This document shows, piece by piece, positions 21,263 through 33,080 of a stretch of DNA of 64,000 nt. Within the stretch, counting starts at the first letter, position 1. Each line of letters starts with the position of its first letter. The notes under the pieces are model-generated. The model saw only the letters and a list, made by a program, of their open reading frames with translations, did no database searches and was not told the origin of the DNA. The position numbers and the translations under genes were made by a program. Origin of the DNA: Blattamonas nauphoetae (taxonomy: Eukaryota > Preaxostyla > Oxymonadida); the NCBI GenBank assembly GCA_033064195.1, contig JARBJD010000027.1, forward strand, positions 1-64,000. Reading direction: 5' to 3'.

Positions 21263-23507
21263 CTTGGCCTGTTAAGCTGTGTCCAGTCGAGGTGGCAATG
21301 TCCAGTCCAATGTCCAGTCTCCTATTTAGGAGCCGAGGGAGTTCATAAAACCGGGCAATGGGTGAAATCCAAGTCATTGCAACAAAATGACTCGAAACGA
21401 CAAGGGAAGGTGTTCTGTGGGCAGAGTAGAGATATTTCAGCAGATTGAGGTCAATTGTGTCCGGAGAACTGAATTCTCGGATGGAAATGGGATGATCATT
21501 CCAAACCACATCCTTTTCTCCTCGAATTATCAATTCTACAAACATATTCTTGCAGCAATGATCTCAAAGATGGAATAATTGATATGGCGAGGGTGGATAT
21601 CAGAACCTGGCTGGTAAAAATGACACAAGGCAAAACAGTGTGATTAGTGACGAATTAAGTGAAAAGAAGACAAAAGATACAGCAGCCGACCTTCAGCTTG
21701 TTGTGATTCTTCTGAATTTCCTTCGACGATTGGCTCAGTCTATTTTAGGGCTGGTTGAGATCTTACAAACATCAACAGCGCGTCTATGTTCGTTCTTCCT
21801 CGCATCCCCTTCCTTGTTTGCTTTTCATTCCCCGTCACTCCCTGTTCAGATCGAAGCGAGCGTCCAAGAATCTTTGATTCCCCTCCTTTCCGATTTTCGC
21901 AAGTGTAATCATCAAGGCCATGTACAAGTAGAAATACGCCGAGTTCGAAGGGACCAGAACACAAATTCAGTCGAGGGTGCATGTGTATGACCAAAAAAGA
22001 GTAGGCGAGACCGTTAACAAGTGTGATCATGATTTAGAGGAAGGTCTTGAGGAAAGCGATTGTGAAGAATACCCGGTTGAAGAAGCTGTGTTCAACGACG
22101 TTGACTTCGTTGGAGCATTGTCGTGTGGGGGAAATGTTGAATTCTGGAGGTTAAGGAGAAAAAGAGAAGAAGGATCAATGTGGAGAATGTGAAAGATTAT
22201 GAAGAACGGAGATATCTCTTGAGAGGACAATGAAGATGAGATGAAATTTCTGGGAATTCATTCTGACAAACCTTGTATCGATGATAAATTCTTCTCTTCC
22301 ATTGTTTTCGCAAAGTATTTCATTGTCCTGAACTTTCGGTTCTTCTTTCTTCTCGACTTGTTTTGTTGATTCCTTATTTTCTTCACCGATTGATTCGGCC
22401 ATCGTTTGATCAGTTAGAGTTACAACAAGTGCAACAGTGTGTTCTTGTTCAATCTTGTTCTGGCTGGGTTCTGGAGACTTCACTTCCTTTGGAATCACAA
22501 CTGTCTTCGAATCTTTCTTCTCATCATCTGATTCCATATTCCTAGCTACCATCTCCTCTGATTCTTGCCTCTTCGCCTCGGCCTGTTTCGCGATCTGCTC
22601 AAATCTCCCCTTAACTCCCGATCTATATGTCGAATGTGAAGATATGAATGAGGAGGGTCAAATACGATGAAAAAATGTCAAAAAAATGAATAAGCAAGAG
22701 ATTCAAACCGATGGCAACAGATCTCCCATCCTAGTGCATATTGGGGAACAATATGCCCGTCGTCTTGGAGGTTCCCTTTGAAAATACTCTGAGTCCATTT
22801 TCTACCAATTCGATGACAGTTGTTCATTTCTTCTCAGAGGAGAAGACGTCCGACAGTTCGATCGTGTTGACTTTTCGCTTGTGGATGAATGAGCACCCTG
22901 TTCCTGCAAGAGATGGAGAGAAAAAGTGAAGGAAGTGGCTAGAAATTGAAAATAAAGAGAGAAAACACTATCAACGGCGACTCAAACTGTTCTGAGTTTG
23001 GACACATCCAGGGGCAGCAAAATGCAGAGATGAAGGCACTACCTCGCTCAAACAAAGTGATGAGGTCTAAGACTAATCAAAAAAGTGAGAGATGGGTGGT
23101 AATATCACACCAACATCGAAATGGAGAAGCAACTGTGACCCTTTATAGATGTGGATTGGACGTCCAGGACTGGATGTCCAATCGGACAGTCCATTTTTGC
23201 CGACTCTTTGAAAACTTCAAAAACGGTATGCACTAATTGAGAAGACATCAGAACAAAAGTATCAGCGAAATGTCCAATGACATCCAATGACGTCCAATGG
23301 TGGGTGGATCAAGCAACTCGTCACTAGAAGTAGAGTATCATCGGATTCTCACCATTTCGCTGATTTTCAAGAGACTATTCTCATTTTCAAGTGAAAGGAA
23401 ACCAATATATGGAATGAGAGTAAAATGAACAGGATCAAAATTGAATATCCAATCGAAGTCAATTGTCCAGTCCAACGCTGGCACCGTCCAATCCAATTAA
23501 CATGCCA
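21263..23507. mobile_element. Probable 2.2 kb TIR element between the membrane paralogues
   Basis: An 8-base direct repeat AATGGTGG (21255-21262 and 23508-23515) brackets the region. Just inside lie inverted ends TGGCCTGTTAA (left) and TGGCATGTTAA (right, inverse), offset by two bases. Repeated GTCCAGTC/GTCCAATG units occur near both ends (21285-21320, 23160-23300, 23450-23495). Interior frames give no transposase. The evidence is moderate because the terminal match is short. Confidence 0.5.
21740..22552 (-). pseudogene. Weak coding remnants inside the probable element
   Basis: On the minus strand a Lys/Glu-rich stretch (22175-22552, 125 codons, KEVKSPEPSQNKIEQEH) is followed by hydrophobic stretches in mixed frames (FFTIAFLKTFL, then ITLVNGLAYSFLVIHM, then YLYMALMITLAKIGKEG near 21900). 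They resemble pieces of a membrane protein but no frame spans them, and a TAA falls between two pieces near 22035. I do not recognise the family. They could be decayed cargo of the 21.26-23.51 kb element, or chance. Confidence 0.3.
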
Positions 23508-23649
23508 AATGGTGGCAATTAATTTCACACAATCTTTGTCGAAATACACTCATACAAGCTGTCAATTCAAAAACAGGCACTTTCTTTGTCAAGTTCCAAT
23601 AGAAGAACTTAATTCGTCACATGAATATGCTTCCTTCTTCAAGTATCTG

Positions 23650-24532
23650 ACCGTATCTCCAATGTCTACTGGATTCTTCTCGTCTTTATTCTCCCCTTTC
23701 TGATCTTCATTCCCATCCTCGGCGCTCGAGCCATGATGGAGGTGAAGAACGGAATCGTTCATTCCAATCCCTTCCCCTGGTTTATCACTGACACTCTCAT
23801 CTTCGTCCTCATCATCTTTACTCTCACCTACGTCCTATTCTTATTTTTTACTTCAAGATGATGATATCAAAAAGCCCATACTGTGTGTTTCAATCACATT
23901 CATTTCCGCAATTCTCATCTTCCTCTTCGAACTATTGGTAAACTACCGCTTCACCAACCAGCTCTCCGTCGACACGAACACCCCAATTCCTCCACGCGCT
24001 TGTATCCCACTCAAGACGCTTATTGGTCTTGAGGTTCTACTCCTTGTTTTCTTCCACTCTTCTGATTTTCAAGGTAAAGTCGACTCCTGTCTGAGCGCTG
24101 CAACATTTGTGGTTTTTCGATTGTTAGTTTGTACGATACCTTTTGTGATCGCTCTGAAGGGAATGCGTGTGCTCATTTCTTCCTCTTTTCATTCATTCTC
24201 TCTTTCTTCACCCAGAACTCATTCCTGTTCCTTGGATCATAGTTACTCATCCCATGTTCATTGTCTCTTTTTTATTCATTGTTTGGATGACCTTACCTTC
24301 AGATGAACACAAAGAGATGGGATTCTTCTTCATTGTGGTTCTCGTCTCTTTTCTCGTTGGTATTTTCACTCTCATCGCAGCGCTCATAGCCGATGATGTC
24401 ATCTCTTGGCCGTTCGTAGCCTCGACGCTTCCGGTGTCGTGTCTCATCGGCGGTGGATGTGTGGTCGTGTTGTTGTATCGGGGTGGCGGGAAAAACTTGG
24501 GCGGGCTCTTAGTCGATTCTGGCACTATTTAG
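23650..24532 (+). pseudogene. Multi-pass membrane protein (paralogue 2), 3' end cut by mariner
   Basis: The segment is homologous to the 20.16-21.08 kb protein through ILLVFILPFLIFIPILGARA, MEVKNGIVHSNPFPWF, FTNQLSVDTNTPIPPRA and GIFTLIAALIADDVISWPF. An intron at 24167-24215 (GTGTGC...CACCCAG, 49 nt) lies at the same codon as in paralogue 1. Two adjacent TGA codons and a frame change near 23860 break the region between the second and third membrane segments. The mariner element is inserted at a TA just before the end: bases outside the element read VVLLY-RKF-stop when joined at the TA, so insertion replaced only RKF with element-encoded residues (GGGKNLGG...) ending at 24532. The frame break makes it a likely pseudogene independent of the transposon. 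Confidence 0.7.
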
Positions 24533-26621
24533 CTTAATTTTCACTTCATACAGTGCCTTTACATGTTTCCTATTTTCAAAAAACGCTAAGCAAAAAACTC
24601 ATAGTGTCGTGATGGGTGAGAACGGCGAAGAGTCAGGTCTGATCTGACTTACTATGACTTTCATTCTCAATTAAAGGCGAAATTACTAATATTCATCCTG
24701 TTTTACTCTCATTTCATCAAAATTTTCGAAAGATTATACACTTCTGGACGGTGAAATGACATCGAAATTATCCTCGACGATTTCGATCCCTAAGGCGTCT
24801 CAGCCTCCTCCGTTCCCTCCGCCACCTCATCACAGTTCACTTGCCTCAATGGTTCATTTCGTTAGATTTATTCTCGAATGATTGAAGGGAAAACGTGATC
24901 GTGTTCTCAGTGTCTTGTCTCGTGATTTGTGAATCATTTCTGCACGAGAACAGAGTCTAAATCCTGTGGAAAATGGTTGAATCATGAGAAAGAAGAAACG
25001 AAATCAGACCAGAAGTTTTGTAGTAATCATACAAACGGTTGATGCTTTGTGTCTTGTTTACGCCTTCAGAAAGAACGTTGTTCCTAGTCACAATAAGAGG
25101 TGATGTAATGAGAAATATGAGATAGATACGTTTGTTATCATGACGACTTAACTGTGCTTAAGAGATTTCGGAGTTGAGAGACCCATTTTTTAATGACGAC
25201 TGAAACTGTCAGAATCAGAGACAGATCAAACATACAAGCTAATCATCGAAGAGGCCTCTCTGCTAAAGATTGCTATGCAGATTTACTCCGAGTTTCAACA
25301 AACCCCCCGTGCCTTCAAACAATTCGGAATCAGTACCGCAAATTAGAGGACGGTTCTTTCAGACTGGAATCACGTAAGCCACCCGGACGCCCACGAAGTG
25401 TGGCAACAACGGCTAGGATCACGGCAGAGATGGAACGAGATCCACACATCTCAGTTAAGAAAATTGCCAAGGTTTGTAGGAAACCAAGATCAACCGTCCG
25501 TGATCACATCAAGAAATACATACCTCACAAGAAATACATCATCAAAGCAGTCCCTCATGTGCTCACGAATGCTCAGAAAAGAACACGAAAGGTTGAATCT
25601 AGACGCATACTTCGTATTCTGAAAGCGAATAAAGATCGAGAATGGACAAATATCTTTACCGGTGATGAAAGCCAGTTTACGTTCGAGTACCATCACCACC
25701 ATGTGTGGGTGAACGGACCAAATCCAGGGGCAACGAGGATATCACGCAATCATTGGACCAGAAAAGTCATGTTTTGTTTATTTTTGGGATCGATCATGTC
25801 CCTGTCGTTGAACCACAGGTGGCGAACACAAGGATGACGGCAACCTATTTCAGAGACAGAATACTCATCCCGATGGACAGATACCTGACAAATCATGAAG
25901 ATACACAGCCGATATTCATTCACTATGATAATGCGGCCCCACACAAAGCTGCATTGATCTCGGACTATTTGGATGAGAGCGGGATGACTCTCATCCCCAT
26001 CCTCCTTATTCTCCCGATATATCGCCGTGTGACTTTGCGATCTTCGGGCGATTAAAATCAAACATGGAAAAAAAAACATACAGAACGACACAAGAGTTAA
26101 CAAACGCAATACTTGCCCAAATGGAGCTGATATCACGAAGAGACCGAATTAAAATATTCAAAGAATGGATGAAACGACTTCAGCACGTGATCCGGCGAAA
26201 TGGCGAATACTTCGACAAACGTATGGTTTTGTTCTTTTTCTGAGTTTTAATCTCTCACAGGCGAAGAGATGAGGTGGCGGAGGGAACGGAGGAGGCTGAG
26301 ACGCCTTAGGGATCGAAATCGTCGAGGATAATTTCGATGTCATTTCACCGTCCAGAAGTGTATAATCTTTCGAAAATTTTGATGAAATGAGAGTAAAACA
26401 GGATGAATATTAGTAATTTCGCCTTTAATTGAGAATGAAAGTCATAGTAAGTCAGATCAGACCTGACTCTTCGCCGTTCTCACCCATCACGACACTATGA
26501 GTTTTTTACTTAGCGTTTTTTGAAAATAGGAAACATGTAAAGGCACTGTATGAAGTGAAAATTAAGCTAAATAGTGCCAGAATCGACTAAGAGCCCGCCC
26601 AAGTTTTTCCCGCCACCCCGA
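24478..26621 (+). mobile_element. Tc1/mariner transposon with 354 bp inverted repeats
   Basis: The 2,144 bp element is flanked by TA (24476-24477 and 26622-26623). Its ends start TCGGGGTGGCGGG, and the inverted arms 24478-24831 and 26268-26621 match over about 354 bp with very few differences, far longer than the roughly 30 bp usual in mariner. It encodes one transposase on the plus strand, now frame-broken. Nearly identical arms indicate recent insertion or arm homogenisation. Confidence 0.95.
25193..26243 (+). pseudogene. Mariner DD34D transposase, two frameshifts
   Basis: The frame opens at ATG 25193 with a paired helix-turn-helix DNA-binding region (about residues 1-110) containing the linker motif PPGRPRS. 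The catalytic domain shows TGDESQF, IHYDNAAPH and YSPDISPCDF with 34 residues between the second and third Asp positions, that is, DD34D. The protein is spread over three frames: 25193 to about 25790, then a frame open to 26055, then a third from about 26000 to TGA 26241-26243. Two single-base frame changes therefore break it. Length (about 345 residues) is normal for mariner. It would cut and paste the element at TA sites if repaired by assembly correction, otherwise it is dead. Confidence 0.9.
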
Positions 26622-26632
26622 TACCGAAAGTT

Positions 26633-27957
26633 CTAACCTTCTCTATCTTCACTTCTCTGCTGATTTCGAACTGTCCCATCTTTCTCGATGCATTTCTCAG
26701 AAACGGGCAAAAAAATGAGTAAAGTGTGACATGAACAGTGAAATTCATTCCCCCATTCCCATCTCCCCCTCCATCCTCTTCACGTTTTGAGTTCATCCCA
26801 CTCATCTCACTCGCACTGTCAACGTACTCCTCCATCTCTGACGGTGTGTCATTGTCCATTCGCATCAGCCATCCCTCCACTGCATCTTCGAGCCCTGCTT
26901 CTCGCTGTCTCTCCACCCTCTTCTTCCATCTTTCGTTCTCGTCCCTTCTCATCTTCTCGTCATCTTCTTTGATCTTCTTCAGTCTCTCCCCCAACTCATC
27001 CTCCTTTGTCTTCTCCACCAACCACCTCACTTCCCACTCCTCTCTTCCTGACTCCACATTCTCACCAAACTGGTACAGTTCTTGCTCAAGCAACATTGTC
27101 CAATTCGAAAGATCCGTTATTCGGCCTGGGAAGTTCAGATGGCACAAGAGGCCCTTCAGAAAGCACTCCTTCCGCTGAAGAACGAACTGCAGATATTGCT
27201 TGACCGGTTTCAACACACGTTCAAACAGAAACAGTCGGAACTTCTTCCGTTCTTCCAGCGGATGAGAGACGCGCGCCAAAGCCCAGAACAGATTATGGAC
27301 GGCCCAAATGAGATTCACATGGAACCGTCCGTTTGTTGTTGGAACATCAAATGGCCGGGATGTGTCGAACACGTGCTGAAGCAGATTCTCTTCAAGATGA
27401 GAGGAGCCGGCGAGAAAGGGCTGACTGCACGATCGCTCCGAAAGCGAGCAGAACTGCGGAGTACCGGAGAGTGCAGGTCCGACAACCGCTTTGAGTGCGT
27501 CGGATTTGTCGCAGAATCACACTGGAACATCACATGGTTGCGTCTGTTCACAATATAGCGTAAGAGGATTGATGTACTCCACGTGAGGAATTGTTGAGGG
27601 GGCCCAATCAGACTCTGTCAAAATAGTCAATGGGAGTGAAACACGATCAGGTCGTGACAAACCTGACACGAGAACAAGGAGGTCCTTGAGCATCATTGGG
27701 CGTATTGCACTACAGCCACCAGAAATAAGGTTTAGAATCATTTCAAGAGAGTACTGGAAACAATGGAGTCTGAGAATCGAGCAAAGAAGACAAACGATCG
27801 GCTTCGCATTTGAGAGATTAATTCGGGAATTTGAGAATAGCTTGTTGATGAACATGGAGTTTTGGGGCGATAAATAGTTGGTGAGATGTTTGAAAAGTCG
27901 ATTAAACGATTGTGTGATCGATTGGTAAACTAGAAAGTATCTCTTTTGGTTTGATCA
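26633..27957 (-). CDS. Unknown protein with coiled-coil, one short intron, one in-frame TGA
   Basis: A minus-strand frame is open from about 27957 (RYFLVYQSITQSFNRLFKHL) to 26740, with one TGA at 27517-27519 (VPV-stop-FCDK). An intron at 26696-26736 (41 nt, GTTCAT...TTTCTGAG on the minus strand) leads to a 20-codon exon and stop at 26633-26635, just before the mariner. Without splicing the frame runs into the mariner end. The middle is helical (LNLISGGCSAIRPMMLKDLLVLVSG). Residues near the C-terminus are highly charged and coiled-coil-like (EKTKEDELGERLKKIKEDDE), then Gly/Asp-rich. No family recognised. The start is not fixed; the internal TGA may be a nonsense mutation (CGA to TGA), so function is doubtful. 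It converges with the membrane-protein gene. Confidence 0.55.
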
Positions 27958-28158
27958 ATTATGATCTGGCCCAGGATCGCACGTATGCTTCAACAAGTTC
28001 ACATTCATTATCATGGTATCTCTCCTCATCCTGTGCTTTTTTCTTTATGGATTGAGACCTGAATTATTTTGAGGTTATCTGTTAAATTATGGATGTTATG
28101 AAATCTGTCTGTTTTGCTGGTGATTGGTTGAGTAATACAGGATCTTATGGGCTATTCT

Positions 28159-29590
28159 TAGGCTTGTCTGACCGGCACTGACCGGTCAGTTTTCATTGAA
28201 AAGTACTGACGGTCACTGACCGGAGGTATTTCGGAACCCATAATCGAGAGTTACCATTTCTCCGATGTGAATTCAAATGAAACTGAAAAGTGAATAAATG
28301 ATGTGAATGTCAATGTATTTTCTTCCTGAAACGAAATGCTGGCATTATTTTCATATCGATCACGTGATTTTACTTTTATAATCATCTATTTTGTTGTCGG
28401 GATATCGGGTGAAAAGTAGTTGTGGGGATGTGATCAGACCTATTGCTCTTCGCTCACTGAAATGATTATCGCGGCATGTGTTCCCGTCGTTGAATGAATG
28501 TGTTGTCGGTTGGGCACAAAATTACAGCCCCTTTTTGCCCCATCCTTGATATCATGTGACTTTTCAATCACCCTCTATTCCATTCATACAGCGAGATCAG
28601 CTCCTCCAGGTCATCCACGAACTTCTCCAAGATCTCAATTGAAAGAACTGCAGCACCTCCTGTTTCTTCTCGCCCATGCAAACACGGTATCCGTGAGCTG
28701 GTCGGAATGACATGTGTCCGTTCTGTTGCTGCTCGTCTAAAGTTGGAATTATCCTCTCCCACCACGGTTGATACACTTGCGTCCCGTTCTCCTGCTGCTT
28801 CAGAAGCGGAAGCACTCCCAGACTGTCCATCTTCCACTGGGCTTCAACCCACTCCAGCAACGCTTTTCGTGGTATCGCATGGATCTTCGAGTCACCTAAT
28901 CCACAATTTGGAAGAAGACTGTTCAATCCACCTCTTTCAACTCGTTCTGTTCTGCACGTACGAAACCGGCTCCAAAAGCAGAGCTTCAATCATCGACATC
29001 ATGCGGCGGCTCACATCCTCCAGCCGGCCTCAAAACTCTCAAAGCAGTGGTCTAACGATGACAGAAGCTTCTTCTGTCGAATCGCCGGCGTCTTGTTCAA
29101 AAGTGTGAGCAGTACTGAGAGCAGCGCGACTCTCACAATTCGGTCACTCTCCTCAGTCGCTCCCTCTTCCTCTTTCAGCCACAATTACAGGTCGTTCACT
29201 CTCACACTCGAATCGTCAAAACCACATCAAACAGCTCTTCCTCGTCCGGGTCTGAAGGCAGGAGAAATGATTGAATTACGAGACCAAACGATTGATCAGT
29301 TCTTGTTTTAAGACACTATCACAACTCTTTGCACTTTTTTCGCTTGTTTTTCTATTTCAGTGAACGATAGGTCTTGTCATAGACATCGAAAGAATTTGGC
29401 TTCCATCAACGAGAGTGAACTCACATAGACGGAGAACATATGACTTCATCATTGATTTTTCACACTTATATTGTGTTTGTTTGCCGATTTCTGAACAATC
29501 GTTCACAGTTTAATGAATGATGGAGATCTGACCCTTTGATGTTTTTCGAACTGACACTGACCGACACTTTTGGCCGGTCAGACAAGCCTA
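28159..29590. mobile_element. hAT-like TIR element with captured coding sequence
   Basis: The 1,432 bp element has perfect 17-base inverted ends TAGGCTTGTCTGACCGG (28159-28175 and 29574-29590) and an exact 8-base target duplication GCTATTCT (28151-28158 and 29591-29598), the duplication length of hAT. Subterminal CACTGACCG/GACCGG repeats lie inside both ends. No hAT transposase is recognisable; the interior holds a decayed minus-strand coding stretch. Confidence 0.9.
28568..29250 (-). pseudogene. Decayed gene fragment inside the hAT-like element
   Basis: On the minus strand, plausible coding blocks occur in changing frames. RIVRVALLSVLLTLLNKT with KLLSSLDHCFESFEAGW (about 29160-29040) is followed by KIHAIPRKALLEWVEAQWKM with LKQQENGTQVYQPWWERI (28890-28740), then LEKFVDDLEELISLYEWNRG ending at 28568. 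The composition is that of a helical-repeat protein. At least two frame changes and a stop separate the blocks. Not identified; it is not transposase-like, so it is probably a captured host fragment. Confidence 0.5.
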
Positions 29591-29718
29591 GCTATTCTGT
29601 CCTCGAGATCGTCCCAACGACAAAATGTCGAAGTGATGTCTTCCTCTTGAGAAAGATAGAAGCAGAGACTTGATTCAACCAAAATCATGGTTCGATCTCA
29701 TCACTTCAAGATTCAGAC

Positions 29719-32700
29719 ATGTTTGATCGTCAGGGAGACTACTGCAATCAATCAATCTCTCTTAATAGTTCAACTGTATGTGTGACCCGTCTTTCTCATC
29801 TCGTTAGACCAAGGAACAGGAACTTCTCCGAGACACCTTCGCTCTCTTCAAAGAGGATTCCATTCCATCTCTTCTCGATCATCTCCGAGGTACGTCCACT
29901 TCATCTTTCCTTGAACCGTATTTTCGTGTTTCAGCATCAGAAGGAGTTATAACAGACGAGAATGTTGGATGGTTCGAAGATGGCTTCTCTGAGCCGTTCC
30001 GACCATATTTCATTCCCAACCGTATCGTGTGCCTCGTTATTAGTTGATTATTTCAGCATCTTGCCAAATGCGTCATGGACTGTCTTTTGATTATTGGTCT
30101 GTTTTCGTTCTTGTTTTCATTCTCGCAGTCCCTTCCACATTATCCAAAAAATGTGAGACTATGTTGGTCAACGTCCTTTCTCACATCCTTCTTGCTTGGC
30201 CATACGACATCTTTCCTTCAGAACAGACAGAATACGTGTGTCTTCGCTATTTCTCATCGTTTCGTGCAGTTCTACACATTTCTCTGCAAATTCTCTTCAA
30301 ACCCGGTTGGACCGAGGCTGATGCTGAAAACAATGTGGGAATACCATTTGAAGTGGTATTTGATGGAGTTTCTCGTCGACAGCTGCCAGCCTTCTTCTGA
30401 TCCTTCTGCACCCTCCCAAATCGTCCTCACTCGACCGACTCCCCTTCTCATCTCTGCCATCGACGAGATGAACACACGCTTCTCCATCCACGATCTGTCC
30501 CGATATCTCTCCACTCCTCCTGATTTATCAGATGAAACAGACAAGGATTCATCAGTCAGAACAGACCTCGCCTTTGATGTACTTTTTCTGTCTCTACTGA
30601 GCATCGTGTCGGACGAAGCATTCCACAAACCAGCTCGACACCTCCTGGCTCGCATGTTTCAGATCTCCGAAAGCGAGTTGGAGAAACTTCTTTTGGAGCG
30701 AGAGGTTCGACGTGGAGATTTGGAGATGGAGTGGCTTGGCGAGGGAAGGCAGAAAGAAACCACACTGTCTTTCGCTGAAGGAGTGTGGATGTTGCTGGGA
30801 AGAAGAGAGACAGAATGGGAACGAGACGAAGACACGAACGAGGCAGCCACGGACGAAGAGAGTGCGGGAGAAACAGAAGACGAGACTGAATCTGAAGAAA
30901 CGGAACAAGAACCTGAAAGTGTGGAGTATCCTCGATCCCTCTACAACCAACCGTTTCAAGAAGTCACATCGACACCAACTGTCTTCCTCCATCGAGTGGC
31001 CTGCCTGTTAATATCTGCTCTTTTCTCAGCTGAATGTGATTGTCTCTCATCCAACCACCAACCAATTGCACCGCCATCCACAACCAACAACGATCCTGAC
31101 GCCACCAACGACAGTGTATCTGAACCGACCAATCGCACAAGAAGTATGTCGCACCTGTTCAGAATCTGCCTGAAACTGACTGGCTGGTTCCAAACAACTT
31201 TCGAGAAATGGAAATCAGGCTCAGTGTTCACCAAAACAGTGCGGATGGACGTGGAGTCCGCTGTGTCTCTCGTATTCCTCATCATTCCCCACGCCGACCT
31301 CGACTCGCAATGCTTCCTCGTCTTCCTCCTTCGCCACTTCCACCACTTCATCGAAATGGAGCCACTCGTGGTCACCCCCGACCTCGTCCGAAAAGTGGCT
31401 CTCTTCTTCGCCCGACTCGGCCCATCACTCCCACCTCAGCTCGTGCGGAGTGTGGAATACGGTGTGGGGTTGATGATGGCTGGAAAAGGACCAATGGAGC
31501 ACGGCCCGTTCTTTGAAGAGTCAGCCGGGCTGTGCAGACCGATTCTGGCCGAGCTGGTTGGTCGGTTGGAGAGTGATGTGGAGGGAAGGAGGGAGGTCGC
31601 AGCGCAGATTTGGGTGATTGTGTTGTCGAATGATAATCACTTGCTGTCCTCGTCCAATCTACTCGTTCATCTCCTCTCAGTCCTCTCCGACGAGACTGAC
31701 GACAACGAAGCGTTCTTCATCCTTCGTGCATGCACCAAAGCTTTTTCAGATGGTTGCCGACACTCTACACCAGTGCACTCACTTCTTTCCAAACACTTCC
31801 CTCTCCTCCTTCGGTTGGGAAAGCGGATCAGCCGACTTCAATTGGCCGTCGAGGCGTGGAGGCTGCTTCTGCAAATGCTTTTTGAGGTTACCAGCCCCGT
31901 CAGATCCCAAAAAGAAGAAATGATCCAATTTCTTGGAACACTCGAAGGTTTCGCAGTGGACTACGGGGAAACAGTCGGCAGAGTGCTGCAGATGCGAAAT
32001 CGTCCAAACAGCACTCTCCAGGGTGATGAAGACATCAACCAGCATCTGCACTTTCTTGGCTGTGGTCTCAAATGGTTCCAAAAGCTGTTCCAGCACATCG
32101 ATTTCTCTCCTCTCCATCTCTCCCTCGTTCCCGCTCTCACACCTCTGCGACCCTTCTTCGGATCTGACGAAGACTCTCTTTGGGTGCGTGATTCTCCGAC
32201 ATATTTGACTCTCTCCTCCTTCCGACATCTCAATCCCTTTCACTTCATCCCAACATCACCTTCTTTCCCGACCGAACAATCTGTGTTGGACGACATTCTG
32301 AGGAGCAAGATCGCCCGAGCAGAATGGATCATTCGATATGGCGAGGATGTGAAACAAACCGATCAAAGCGAACGAGACCTCATCAACCTTCAGATGAGCA
32401 GGCAGTTTCCGCCAACACTTCAAATGAAACTGGCTTTGGAGTGCGCGATCCGCCTTCCTCGTCTTCTGTACAACTCCATCCCCTTCCACAGAGCGAGACA
32501 GGCACAGCTTGAACAAGGAGAGGAGAAAAGATGGACCAATGATTTAGTTTACACTGCGGAATTGCTCCTTTCAACATTCGATCTTGGTCTTCTCACAAAT
32601 CCTCCAAATCCGATTATCCTTTCTCGCGAAGTGGACGTCAGTTTCGTATCTTGGGCTTTTCTGGACGGGAACAGACGAGATGCCCTCACTTCTCAAAACG

Positions 32701-33080
32701 AGGAGAACTCGACACCATCCGACTCGTGTCTTTCGTTCTTCGAGAATCTTCAGTTTGCTGCGATGTGGGCAATGAATGGGATGGTCGAGTCCCCTTTCTC
32801 TCGTCCGTCAAGGATATACAACCGAGGCCTTCAAGTTGTGTGGAAGTTGATGCTCTACTCGATCCTCTTCCGCCCACCTATTTATCTCTCCATGACGCAG
32901 ACAGCCGTTCAGATGCGTGTCTGTCTTCGGGAGGAAGGTCTGGAGGATGTGGTGGGTGTTGTGGAATGTCTCCTCCACTGCTCATTCCTGACACGGTTCG
33001 GTCACAACTCTCATCTCCCAGTAAAAAGAGTGCCAAGACTGATCGATGAAATACATATTTGGGATTCGCTGTTTGAATGA
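29719..33080 (+). CDS. Large helical-repeat (ARM/HEAT-like) protein with four or more short introns
   Basis: The start is ATG 29719 (MFDRQGDYCNQSISLNSST). Introns by GT-AG and frame are 29776-29807 (32 nt), 29890-29934 (45 nt) and 30022-30056 (35 nt), giving TKEQELLRDTFALFKEDSIPSLLDHLR, ASEGVITDENVGWFEDGF and SCQMRHGLSFDYW. A fourth of 34-37 nt, for example 30353-30389, is needed to pass from the frame ending LPAFF to the long frame closing at TGA 33078-33080. The product is near 1,100 residues. It has leucine-rich amphipathic helices throughout, an acidic Glu/Asp/Thr linker (about nt 30820-30930) and an Asn/Pro/Thr-rich loop near 31090. No enzyme motif was seen. It is a probable scaffold-type cytoplasmic protein; the family is not recognised. 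It lies downstream of the hAT-like element by 120 bp. Confidence 0.75.

Noticed and set aside
28568-29250. Interior of the hAT-like element considered as V-ATPase subunit H or hAT transposase
   Set aside because: A superficial helical-repeat resemblance only; no characteristic motif of either could be matched.
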